The notes beneath the pieces were generated by a model, which saw only the letters and a list, made by a program, of their open reading frames with translations, searched no databases and was not told the origin of the DNA. A stretch of DNA of 10,897 nucleotides from CAYGTS01 sp964352905. GTDB lineage: Bacteria > Pseudomonadota > Gammaproteobacteria > JAHCLG01. The position numbers and the translations under genes are program-made. Position 1 is the first letter of the stretch. Each line of letters opens with the position of its first letter. Positions 1-6,579 of the stretch are shown in pieces. The stretch spans positions 1 to 10,897 of the forward strand of contig CAYGTS010000089.1 in NCBI GenBank assembly GCA_964352905.1, read 5' to 3'.

Positions 1-142
1 GGCTAAAAACGGCGAAAATCTTTTATCGAAATGCTCATGTATAACTCATACACTTGCGCTTTCTCAAAAAGATTTTTGCCGTTTTTACCACCAAATCTGA
101 ACGCTCTTGGTAAATTCACCTTCAAATTTGCTAAATAGATAC
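1..142 (+). repeat. Long-form MITE-like repeat, copy A, left end cut by the window
   Basis: This is the inner and right part of the long form of the dispersed family. It is nearly identical to 6451-6570 for about 90 bp. A stem-loop is formed by arms 4-24 and 67-87 (20 of 21 positions match, and the exception is a G-U wobble in RNA), with a 42-nt loop. After it comes the family core CAAATCTGAACGCTCTTGG, then a decayed right terminus, CTAAATAGATAC, against the consensus CTGAATAGTTAC. The left terminus lies outside the window, so no target duplication can be tested. Confidence 0.8.
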
Positions 143-153
143 AATTTGTATCT
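137..153. promoter_or_regulatory. 17-bp palindrome upstream of dinB
   Basis: AGATACAATTTGTATCT is a perfect dyad with 8-bp arms and a 1-nt centre, overlapping the decayed right end of repeat copy A and lying about 94 bp upstream of the dinB start. It is the size of a dimeric-repressor operator, but it does not match the gammaproteobacterial LexA box (CTGT-N8-ACAG). It may also be a chance product of repeat decay in AT-rich sequence. Confidence 0.25.
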
Positions 154-246
154 GCTTACCCTTTAGCCTGAATATTTACTTTAATTGCGGTTATGTTAGA
201 CTAAATAATACCCTACTTTGCGAATGCTAGTTTAGGCAATCGCCAT

Positions 247-1314
247 ATGACCAACACTATCCCACGTAAAATCATCCATATTGATATGGATTGCTTTTAT
301 GCAGCTATCGAAATGCGTGATAACCCTGAGCTACGCGGCCTTCCCGTCGCCGTTGGGGGTGATGTTCACCAGCGTGGTGTGCTATGCACTTGTAATTATG
401 AAGCTCGTAAATTTGGGGTACGCTCAGCTATGGCAACTGGCCATGCGCTCAAGCTTTGTCCGCAATTAACCATTATTAAGCCTAATTTTCAAAAGTATAC
501 ACAGGCTTCCACTGCAATTTTGGCTATTTTTGCCCAGTTTGCGGATGTGATTGAACCTATCTCACTGGATGAGGCTTTTCTCGATGTCAGTAATAGCCAC
601 CATTTTAATAATAGTGCAACCCTATTGGCACAAGAAATTCGCCGTTTAATTTACCGTGAACAACAGCTTACTGCTTCTGCAGGTATTGCTGAGAATAAAT
701 TTTTAGCCAAAATTGCCAGCGAGTGGCATAAACCGAACGGCCAATTTGTGATCCACCCTCACGATGTCTCTGATTTTATGATTTCACTTCCGGTGGCAAA
801 AATTTTTGGTGTTGGCTGCGTGACACGTAAGAAGCTTGCTGATTTAGGCATTCAAACTTGTGGCCAATTGCAGAGTGTATCGTTACAACAGCTATTGGAT
901 TACTTTGGTAAATTTGGGCAATCACTTTATCACTTATGTCGCGGTCACGATCAACGCCCAGTTAATAATAATAGGATCCGCAAGAGTTTAAGCGTAGAGC
1001 ATACCTATAACTATGATTTAAGCAATCTCAAACAATGCCAAGATAAACTTGAACCACTGTTTGATGAGTTGCAAGCACGTTTGCAAAAACACCCGAATAA
1101 AATAATCAATGGCTTATTTATTAAATTGAAATTTGATACGTTCCAAACAACAACTGTTGCAAATACACACAAATGGGTTAATCTTGAAAGTTATCATTCG
1201 TTATTGAATAAAGCCTATAAGCGTTACCAATTACCCGTACGGCTTATCGGCGTGGGTGTGAAGTTTAAGCATCATGCTAACAACAAGATGACACAATTGT
1301 GTTTTGAATTTTAA
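247..1314 (+). CDS. dinB: DNA polymerase IV (Y-family translesion polymerase DinB)
   Basis: This encodes an error-prone Y-family polymerase that extends past damaged or mispaired template and acts at the replication fork through the sliding clamp. The 355 residues match the family length. The catalytic carboxylates are visible: D13 in the HIDMDCFYAA motif near the start, and D108-E109 in SLDEAF. The steric-gate position is Y18, where the E. coli enzyme has Phe; both residues occur in the family. Helix-hairpin-helix and little-finger regions follow (about 180-340). The C-terminus, QLCFEF, fits the beta-clamp-binding motif, so the protein appears complete. The ATG at 247 places the HIDMD motif at the usual distance from the start. 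Its ribosome site is weak (AGGC at 234-237). No LexA box or confident promoter is visible upstream, so SOS control is not supported here. The gene converges on the histidine kinase gene across repeat copy B. Confidence 0.96.
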   Translation: MTNTIPRKIIHIDMDCFYAAIEMRDNPELRGLPVAVGGDVHQRGVLCTCNYEARKFGVRSAMATGHALKLCPQLTIIKPNFQKYTQASTAILAIFAQFADVIEPISLDEAFLDVSNSHHFNNSATLLAQEIRRLIYREQQLTASAGIAENKFLAKIASEWHKPNGQFVIHPHDVSDFMISLPVAKIFGVGCVTRKKLADLGIQTCGQLQSVSLQQLLDYFGKFGQSLYHLCRGHDQRPVNNNRIRKSLSVEHTYNYDLSNLKQCQDKLEPLFDELQARLQKHPNKIINGLFIKLKFDTFQTTTVANTHKWVNLESYHSLLNKAYKRYQLPVRLIGVGVKFKHHANNKMTQLCFEF

Positions 1315-1331
1315 CGTAGTTACCTTTCCTC

Positions 1332-1410
1332 GTAACTGCTCGCCCCTTTAGCTTGTTGTTTACCAAGAACGTTCAGATTTGGCGTTCCCCGCTACGGAGT
1401 GAGTATTTAC
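1332..1410 (-). repeat. Short-form MITE-like repeat, copy B, with perfect 8-bp target duplication
   Basis: The 79-bp element is in the opposite orientation to copies C and G. It starts GTAACTGCTCG, carries the core ACCAAGAACGTTCAGATTT, and ends GAGTGAGTATTTAC. It is flanked directly by CTTTCCTC at 1324-1331 and again at 1411-1418, a perfect 8-bp direct repeat expected of transposition. The right-hand duplication encodes the last sense codons of the histidine kinase gene, and the terminal GTAA of the element supplies that gene's stop codon. Without the element and one duplication, the dinB and kinase stop codons would be only 5 nt apart. Confidence 0.88.
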
Positions 1411-4400
1411 CTTTCCTCAAGAATTACTTTTGGCCAGGTAAAGCTAAATCGCGCGCCATTGGGATAATTTTTTGTCACTGAAATTTGCCCACCTTGACTT
1501 TCTATCAATTTTTTCACAATGGTTAAGCCAATCCCTGTACTATCAACGTTATCGCTTTTTTGTAACGTTTGAAACAATTTAAATATTTTTTCATGAAACT
1601 CTTCAGCAATACCGTTACCATCATCGGCCACAGTAAAACGAAAATAAATATCATTTTCTTCTTCAAGATAAATATCAATCTTACCCTGTTTAGTTGGGTG
1701 ATATTTGATTGCATTACTAATTAAATTTGAAAAAACTTGTTGCAAGGGAATAGCTGCAGTTTTAAATACTGGCACATCGCCATGGATTTCAATCTTTAAA
1801 TCGTTTGGTGGATCAAGTGAATCAATAATTTCATTAAGCATCTTGTGAATGTTGATTTCTTCTATTTCTACATTGACTTTCCCTGCTTTGGAGTATTCTA
1901 AAATAGCCTTAATTAAAATTGTCATGCGTGCAACCCGTTCACGCATTTTCCGCAAATTTTTAACATTTTCTTCATTAAGTTTTTCTTGGTTATCTTCTTC
2001 AAGGCAGGCTGCTAAGTTATCAATCGCTCGTAAAGGGGCTTTTAAATCATGTGATATAATATAAGCAAATTGTTCTAACTCTCGATTGGATGCAGATAAT
2101 TTTTGATTGGTCATAGTGATTTCTTGTTGATATAAATTACGCTCAAAAAGACGGCTTATTTGCTGAGAAAATAAGTTAAAAAGTGAGAGGTATTCTGTTT
2201 TTTTTGAAATAATCGTATTGGAAAAACATTCAATCACTGCACATATATTCTCTTTAATCATAATAGGTATACCAACTGCTGAATGTAGATCAGACTGCGT
2301 AGTGCCTTTATGGCGCGTAAAATATTCTTTAAGTGAGCTATCTTCAACCCATTGTGTTGTTTTGGTTTGCCAAGCCATGCCGGGTAAACCTTCACCATAA
2401 CTAAAACTTTTCGCCATGGTTACATCATAAAATCCTTGCGATAATTTTGTATTTTCCTGATACCAAATACGACTGGGATATAATTTTTGTTCTATTTCAT
2501 CGAAAATATAAACATGCCCAACCGGCCAGCCTAATCGTTCACAAATTGTCACTAAACATTGTTGCAATGCCTTCTTAAAATCCTGAGTATTGGCAACAAT
2601 AGTTGTTGATTCATACAACAGCTTTCCCACTATCGATTGCCATCTTAAGATTTCTTCAAATTTAACTTGATCACGCATGTCAGTAACTGAAAGTAATTGG
2701 CAATATTGCTTATTGAAGAACACATTTCTTGCTCTAATTTTCACAGGGATTTTTTCATTCAGTTTTGTTTTTAATAGAACGCGGGTTTTTTTGTCATGCC
2801 TGCTTTTTTCCTTAACAATTAAATCTTTCCTTTTCAAATACAAGAAATCTTCCTTAGAAAAACCTGTTAATTGAGCAGCAGAATTGTTATAAAATATAAT
2901 TTTTTTCTCTTTGTTTATCACAAAAATAGGGTTGGTTGTATCAACAACTGCTTTAAATTTTTTCTCAGAAGCCCTACTTTTCTCGGTGGCAATATTTAAA
3001 CTTTTATTCTTCTGCTTGATAAGAAAAAACAGATAAATAATATACGATAAAGATCCAATAAAAATCGCACCGAAAAAAAGCACAATACTTGGCAACCAAG
3101 TAAAATTTTGTTTAATATAAGCTTCTCGTGGCCACAGTTTAAGGTTTAATTCAAAATCATCAATGTTAATTTTTTCTGATCTTCCAAAAGTTTCTTGGTA
3201 ATTAGAAGAACTGTTTTTGTCAGCATAAAATAGATTTCCCTGAGCAAAAATTTCTAAGAAGAACTTTTTTTGATTTAAATCATTTCTTATGGCTTCAATA
3301 ATTTTATTAATCTGAATGACTGAAACAAAATAAAAAGCCTGATCTTTGATTAAAGTCTTATAGCCTAAGCATAAATAGCCTAACGTAATTTGCTTGGGAT
3401 AATAATAAGTTGGTATATTAATTTTATCGGTATTAAAATTATTTAAGCAGCTTGCCAAATTTTTATTGATTTTTAAGCCATTATAGTAGAATCTTTCACC
3501 TTGTCTGTTAAAAACATCCAGATCAAGAAGCCCATCCATATCAAGCAAATAATTTTTGCGATCAACCTCCCAGATCTTATCCGTATACACTTGTAGCCAT
3601 ATGCGATCCTTCATACGTTTCAGTGCAGCTTCATAAAATAGCAAATAGCGTTTAATGGTACTAGCCAAGAAATACGTATCATCAGCAACTTTATTTTCGA
3701 TCAGTTTGTGTTGCGCTGTGAGCAAAATTTGCCAAATTAAAATCACAATACTAAAACCAATAATGGCTGTCATGGCAGAAAAAAGTAAATCTTGGACCCG
3801 TGATTTAAAATGAAAAAATATATTATGCCAATACAATAATAACAGTCCTACGCTTAGTAGAAAAAAATTAAGCGCGGTATGTAGCGCCATACCCGTGAGC
3901 TTGCCCCATTGATAAACTTGTGGAAAATTTAAAAGATAGCCTATTAAAGCTAAGCCTGCTAAGCAAAATACAATTAAACTCAAGATAAATCCGCTATATT
4001 TATAGCCAAAAGCAGTCATGTTATTGTTATATAAAAAAAGCGCTATCGCTATAAATATAAAAGTAACCACAGTATTGGGGGCCATACGACCTGGGTAAAA
4101 TGTTTTGGTTGTAATAAATGTTTTAGCAAACAACTCATCAATTCCAAAGTTAATCCCAGCAATGTATTGAATCAAGGTTGCCAAACTGACTAGCAACAAA
4201 AGCAGCGCTAGCACAAGCTTAATACGTGGAAAACGATAAGAAGTTAAAAGCCCAAGTGCAGATAACAGCATACAAAACGCTGTGTTAAACTGCATAGGTA
4301 CATAATTTGGAAAAATTTGCACTAAAACAGGGTCTTTAATGACCCAGCCAAGCATGACCATGCTGGCAATAACAATAACAATCCAACTGATGATCACGAT

Positions 4401-4445
4401 AAAAGAGAATATGGGTGAGCGGCTGATTGCGTTGAAATGAGGCAT
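1407..4445 (-). CDS. Membrane-bound sensor histidine kinase (multi-TM, PAS, GAF, HisKA, HATPase)
   Basis: This encodes a 1012-residue inner-membrane sensor kinase that should autophosphorylate on H799 and pass phosphate to an unidentified response regulator. Hydrophobic helices fall at about 10-35, 53-97, 122-141, 149-172, 186-206 and 219-243. A non-hydrophobic segment of about 205 residues, probably periplasmic, ends at a helix at 450-474. A PAS domain (about 494-600), a GAF domain (about 605-765, with GEGLPGMAW), the dimerisation domain (QFAYIISHDLKAPLR) and the ATPase domain follow. The ATPase shows N911 in the N box, DDGNG at 941-945 and GIGL at 971-974. All catalytic boxes are intact. 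There is no receiver domain and no regulator gene nearby, so this is an orphan kinase with unknown signal. The start is supported by AGGGA at 4451-4455, 5 nt upstream. The stop codon lies inside repeat copy B, and copy C sits just upstream of the ribosome site. Confidence 0.92.
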   Translation of the reverse strand: MPHFNAISRSPIFSFIVIISWIVIVIASMVMLGWVIKDPVLVQIFPNYVPMQFNTAFCMLLSALGLLTSYRFPRIKLVLALLLLLVSLATLIQYIAGINFGIDELFAKTFITTKTFYPGRMAPNTVVTFIFIAIALFLYNNNMTAFGYKYSGFILSLIVFCLAGLALIGYLLNFPQVYQWGKLTGMALHTALNFFLLSVGLLLLYWHNIFFHFKSRVQDLLFSAMTAIIGFSIVILIWQILLTAQHKLIENKVADDTYFLASTIKRYLLFYEAALKRMKDRIWLQVYTDKIWEVDRKNYLLDMDGLLDLDVFNRQGERFYYNGLKINKNLASCLNNFNTDKINIPTYYYPKQITLGYLCLGYKTLIKDQAFYFVSVIQINKIIEAIRNDLNQKKFFLEIFAQGNLFYADKNSSSNYQETFGRSEKINIDDFELNLKLWPREAYIKQNFTWLPSIVLFFGAIFIGSLSYIIYLFFLIKQKNKSLNIATEKSRASEKKFKAVVDTTNPIFVINKEKKIIFYNNSAAQLTGFSKEDFLYLKRKDLIVKEKSRHDKKTRVLLKTKLNEKIPVKIRARNVFFNKQYCQLLSVTDMRDQVKFEEILRWQSIVGKLLYESTTIVANTQDFKKALQQCLVTICERLGWPVGHVYIFDEIEQKLYPSRIWYQENTKLSQGFYDVTMAKSFSYGEGLPGMAWQTKTTQWVEDSSLKEYFTRHKGTTQSDLHSAVGIPIMIKENICAVIECFSNTIISKKTEYLSLFNLFSQQISRLFERNLYQQEITMTNQKLSASNRELEQFAYIISHDLKAPLRAIDNLAACLEEDNQEKLNEENVKNLRKMRERVARMTILIKAILEYSKAGKVNVEIEEINIHKMLNEIIDSLDPPNDLKIEIHGDVPVFKTAAIPLQQVFSNLISNAIKYHPTKQGKIDIYLEEENDIYFRFTVADDGNGIAEEFHEKIFKLFQTLQKSDNVDSTGIGLTIVKKLIESQGGQISVTKNYPNGARFSFTWPKVILEER

Positions 4446-4468
4446 AACATTCCCTATTTTGCTGCCTT

Positions 4469-4540
4469 GTAACTATTCACCCACGCCCCCAAATCTGAAC
4501 GTTCTTGGCAAATTCACAGTTAAGTTTACTGAATAGTTAC
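4469..4540 (+). repeat. Short-form MITE-like repeat, copy C
   Basis: A 72-bp copy with intact 11-bp terminal inverted repeats, GTAACTATTCA at 4469-4479 and TGAATAGTTAC at 4530-4540. Compared with copy G it lacks about 8 bp next to the left end. The flanks are GCTGCCTT (4461-4468) and GCTGCTTT (4541-4548), an 8-bp direct repeat with one mismatch. It lies 23 nt upstream of the histidine kinase start codon and just behind its ribosome site, so it must be part of that gene's promoter or leader region. Confidence 0.87.
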
Positions 4541-4585
4541 GCTGCTTTTAATTTTACAACAAACTAGTTAGGATGGCTATGGGGC

Positions 4586-4756
4586 GCGTCCCGCCGTAAT
4601 GTTTGATTACTCAAGAACAGTCAGGTTTGAGGCAAGGTCACGTTAAAAATTCCAAAAAATAGCGGAGTTTATGCATAATAAATAAGCATATTTTTTGGAA
4701 TTTTTAACGTGAGATTGCCCAAATATGGCTGTTCCTCGCTACAGCGGGAATTGCTA
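4586..4756 (-). repeat. Divergent long-form relative, copy D, with a 23-bp perfect hairpin
   Basis: The outer segments resemble the family: TCAAGAACAGTCAGGTTTGA compares with CCAAGAACGTTCAGATTTGG, and GCCCAAATATGG is shared with copy F. At the centre is a perfect 23-bp inverted repeat (arms 4639-4661 and 4689-4711, 27-nt loop). The stem sequence is unrelated to that of copies A, E and F, yet the loop (GCGGAGTTTAT, ATAATAA, GCAT) aligns with the loop of copy F. The ends carry an imperfect inverted repeat around TCCCGCCGTA / TACAGCGGGA. The 10-bp direct repeat GCTATGGGGC flanks it at 4576-4585 and 4757-4766 and may be a target duplication. The exact boundaries are uncertain. Confidence 0.6.
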
Positions 4757-4789
4757 GCTATGGGGCAGTGCAGCAGGGATAGCGAGACC

Positions 4790-4804
4790 ATGATTTTTAA
4801 TCAT
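4790..4804 (-). other. Small hairpin abutting the tRNA-Asn 3' end
   Basis: ATGATTTTTAATCAT forms 6-bp arms around a 3-nt loop and begins directly after the encoded CCA in the direction of tRNA transcription. No uridine tract follows, so it is not a classical intrinsic terminator. It could influence 3' processing or be chance. Confidence 0.25.
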
Positions 4805-4880
4805 TGGCTCCCCGAGACGGACTCGAACCGCCGACCCAGTGGTTAACAGCCACTTGCTCTACCGACTGAGCTATCGGGGA
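4805..4880 (-). tRNA. tRNA-Asn (anticodon GTT)
   Basis: A 76-nt cloverleaf reads from 4880 down to 4805. The acceptor arms TCCCCGA and TCGGGGA pair fully. The D arm is GCTC...GAGC, the anticodon stem AGTGG/CCACT encloses loop CTGTTAA with anticodon GTT, and the T arm contains GGTTCGAGTCC. The discriminator is G and CCA is encoded in the gene. Asparagine identity follows from GTT. It has its own strong promoter just upstream and stands alone between the hydrolase gene and repeat copy D. Confidence 0.97.
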
Positions 4881-4908
4881 ATAGATATCAACAAGTAATG
4901 AGGTCGCT

Positions 4909-4937
4909 ATCTTACTGATGTACTTTGATTAGGTCAA
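4909..4937 (-). promoter_or_regulatory. Sigma-70-type promoter of tRNA-Asn
   Basis: On the minus strand, TTGACC (4937-4932) and TAAGAT (4914-4909) are separated by exactly 17 bp. The sequence after the -10 box begins AGCGACC, a GC-rich discriminator as is usual at stable-RNA promoters under stringent control. Initiation near 4902 would give a leader of about 22 nt before the mature tRNA end at 4880. Confidence 0.72.
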
Positions 4938-4966
4938 TAGGTTATTCAGAAAAGTTACAATTATTT

Positions 4967-5680
4967 TTAAGCAAAAACCTCATCCAGAAACACTTGCATT
5001 AGAATCCAAGCTCGTTGTGCAGCCGCTGGGTTATAAATAGTACCCAAGTTGGTATCATTGGCATTAGGGTTAGTAAATGCGTGCTGGGTATGGCCAAAGG
5101 CATGCAGTTGCCAATCAGCGCCAGCGGTGGTCATTTCATCAGCAAAAGCCATCACTTGATCAGGCGTTGCCATAGGATCATCATAGCCATGCAGCGCTAA
5201 GACTTTGGCCGTTATTTTTTTATTGCCAATTTTTTCTGCGGGAAAGAATAAACCGTGAAACCCTACGACGCCTTTTAAATCCATGCCCATACGCGCTAAA
5301 TCAAAAACACATAAGCCACCAAAACAAAAACCAATTGCCGCTATCTTGTGCTTATCAACCCCACGACACTCACTAGCAGCGACTATCCCGGCTTGTAAAC
5401 GATCACGTAATAGTTGGCGATCATCTAAAAAAGGTTGCAATAATTGGCTATTTTCTGCAACTGAGGTTCCTAAAATACCTTTACCATAAACATCTAAGGC
5501 AAAAGCAGCATAACCTAATTCGGCTAAGGCTTTGGCTTTGTCATTTTCAAAATCACTCCGCCCTGCCCATGCATGCGCAATAACCACGAGTGGTTTTTCG
5601 CCTGCCTTTGTATCATCATTCGCAAAAAAACCAGCAAAGGTTTTTCCATTATGTTGGTATTCTACAATTTCAGTTTGCAT
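4967..5680 (-). CDS. Dienelactone hydrolase family protein
   Basis: This is a cytoplasmic alpha/beta hydrolase of 237 residues, the usual size for the dienelactone hydrolase family, which opens lactones or cleaves esters with a Cys-Asp-His triad. The nucleophile elbow GFCFGG places C119. D168 in LHGYDDP and H200 in GHTQHAFTNP complete the triad. HAWAG near residue 36 fits the oxyanion-forming loop, and there is no signal peptide. The ATG lies 2 nt after the stop of the upstream aldolase gene, and its AGGA ribosome site (5690-5687, 6-nt spacing) lies at the end of that gene, so the two are almost certainly co-transcribed and probably translationally coupled. No chlorocatechol genes are present, so a role in that pathway is not supported and the true substrate is unknown. 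Confidence 0.9.
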   Translation of the reverse strand: MQTEIVEYQHNGKTFAGFFANDDTKAGEKPLVVIAHAWAGRSDFENDKAKALAELGYAAFALDVYGKGILGTSVAENSQLLQPFLDDRQLLRDRLQAGIVAASECRGVDKHKIAAIGFCFGGLCVFDLARMGMDLKGVVGFHGLFFPAEKIGNKKITAKVLALHGYDDPMATPDQVMAFADEMTTAGADWQLHAFGHTQHAFTNPNANDTNLGTIYNPAAAQRAWILMQVFLDEVFA

Positions 5681-5682
5681 AG

Positions 5683-6351
5683 TTAATCCTTATGTGTTTT
5701 ATTAAATAAGTCATCATCAATTTGCTGCCAACTTTTATCAAAATTATCGAGCGCTTGTGTGGTATTAGGGTGCGCAGATAACCAATTTTGAAACGTGTTG
5801 CTAGGCACGCTAATCGCTGCAACGCCAATTCTTGCACAAGCGATAATATGATCTACTGTTTCAATCGCTGTCGTAATAATTTTAGTTGCGGCACTTTTAT
5901 TGATCTCTTGCATGATTGCCAGCACCGCAATAGCATCATTATAGATTTGTTGCATTGGAGCAAGATACGGTGCTGCATAATCAACCCCTATCTGACTTAC
6001 TAAAATTAATTGTGCAGGGTTAAAAATTGCTGTTGCCATTAACGGGCATTGTTGCTTTTTTAATGCTTTCATAGTTAATAAACCTTCTTTATTAACAGGA
6101 ATCTTTACTATAATACGATCACTTATTGTACGTAAATGTTGCGCTTGTTTAAGCATTTCTTGGTGGGTAGTTGCAACAACTTGCACAGCTACTTGCCCTT
6201 TAGTCAGTGCAAGTATTTTATCGATAGTATGATAAGGGCTCAAACTGGCTTGGCTTAAAAGCGTGGGATTGGTGGTAATACCATGAATGAAACCAAATGA
6301 TTCAAGCTCTATAATTAAATTAAAATTACAACTATCTAACCAAATTTCCAT
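5683..6351 (-). CDS. fsa: Fructose-6-phosphate aldolase / TalC-like transaldolase family protein
   Basis: This encodes a class I aldolase of the small transaldolase family, which forms a Schiff base with a ketose such as fructose 6-phosphate. From the ATG at 6351 it has 222 residues, close to the 220 typical of the FSA/TalC subgroup. Landmarks are LDS near the start, GITTNPTLL, the VQV segment, VKIP with the Schiff-base lysine at K83, ATAIFNPAQ, and APY in place of the family's APYVNRID segment. Two in-frame ATGs lie upstream (6366 and 6357), but the family begins with MEIWLD-like sequence, and GGTGA at 6364-6360 is 8 nt from the ATG at 6351, so I chose that start. Sequence cannot separate aldolase from transaldolase activity. 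The gene leads a two-gene unit with the hydrolase. The upstream gap is almost entirely repeat copy E. Confidence 0.88.
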   Translation of the reverse strand: MEIWLDSCNFNLIIELESFGFIHGITTNPTLLSQASLSPYHTIDKILALTKGQVAVQVVATTHQEMLKQAQHLRTISDRIIVKIPVNKEGLLTMKALKKQQCPLMATAIFNPAQLILVSQIGVDYAAPYLAPMQQIYNDAIAVLAIMQEINKSAATKIITTAIETVDHIIACARIGVAAISVPSNTFQNWLSAHPNTTQALDNFDKSWQQIDDDLFNKTHKD

Positions 6352-6387
6352 AATCATGATCACCATTTAAAAAATATTACTGGGAAC

Positions 6388-6579
6388 GTAACTATTCACC
6401 CTGTAGATGGGAACGCCCTGATCCCCGCTTATCAAGAGGACTGGCGTTTGGGCTAAAAACAGCGGAAATCTTTTATCGAAATGCTCATGTATAACTCATA
6501 CACTGCGCTTTCTTAAAAATATTTTCGCCGTTTTTATCATCAAATCTGAACGTTCTTGCTAAATACAACGTTAAGTTTA
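6388..6579 (+). repeat. Long-form MITE-like repeat, copy E, right terminus lost
   Basis: The left end GTAACTATTCA (6388-6398) is intact and is followed by CCCTGTAGATGGGAACGCC, as in copy G. About 30 extra bp absent from copy F come next, then the hairpin module (imperfect arms 6454-6474 and 6515-6536, with a loop nearly identical to copy A), the CAAATCTGAACGTTCTTG core and TTAAGTTTA. At that point family identity stops and the 3' end of the neighbouring DJ-1-type gene begins. The terminal TGAATAGTTAC is missing, so no target duplication can be shown. The gene's stop codon lies inside the repeat. Confidence 0.82.

Noticed and set aside
4639..4711. Intrinsic terminator formed by the 23-bp inverted repeat
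   Set aside because: The stem is AT-rich, very long, with a 27-nt loop and no uridine tract after it; it fits the hairpin module of the repeat family better.
4967..5680. Chlorocatechol-pathway gene
   Set aside because: Family membership is clear, but no aromatic-degradation genes accompany it, so pathway assignment would be guesswork.
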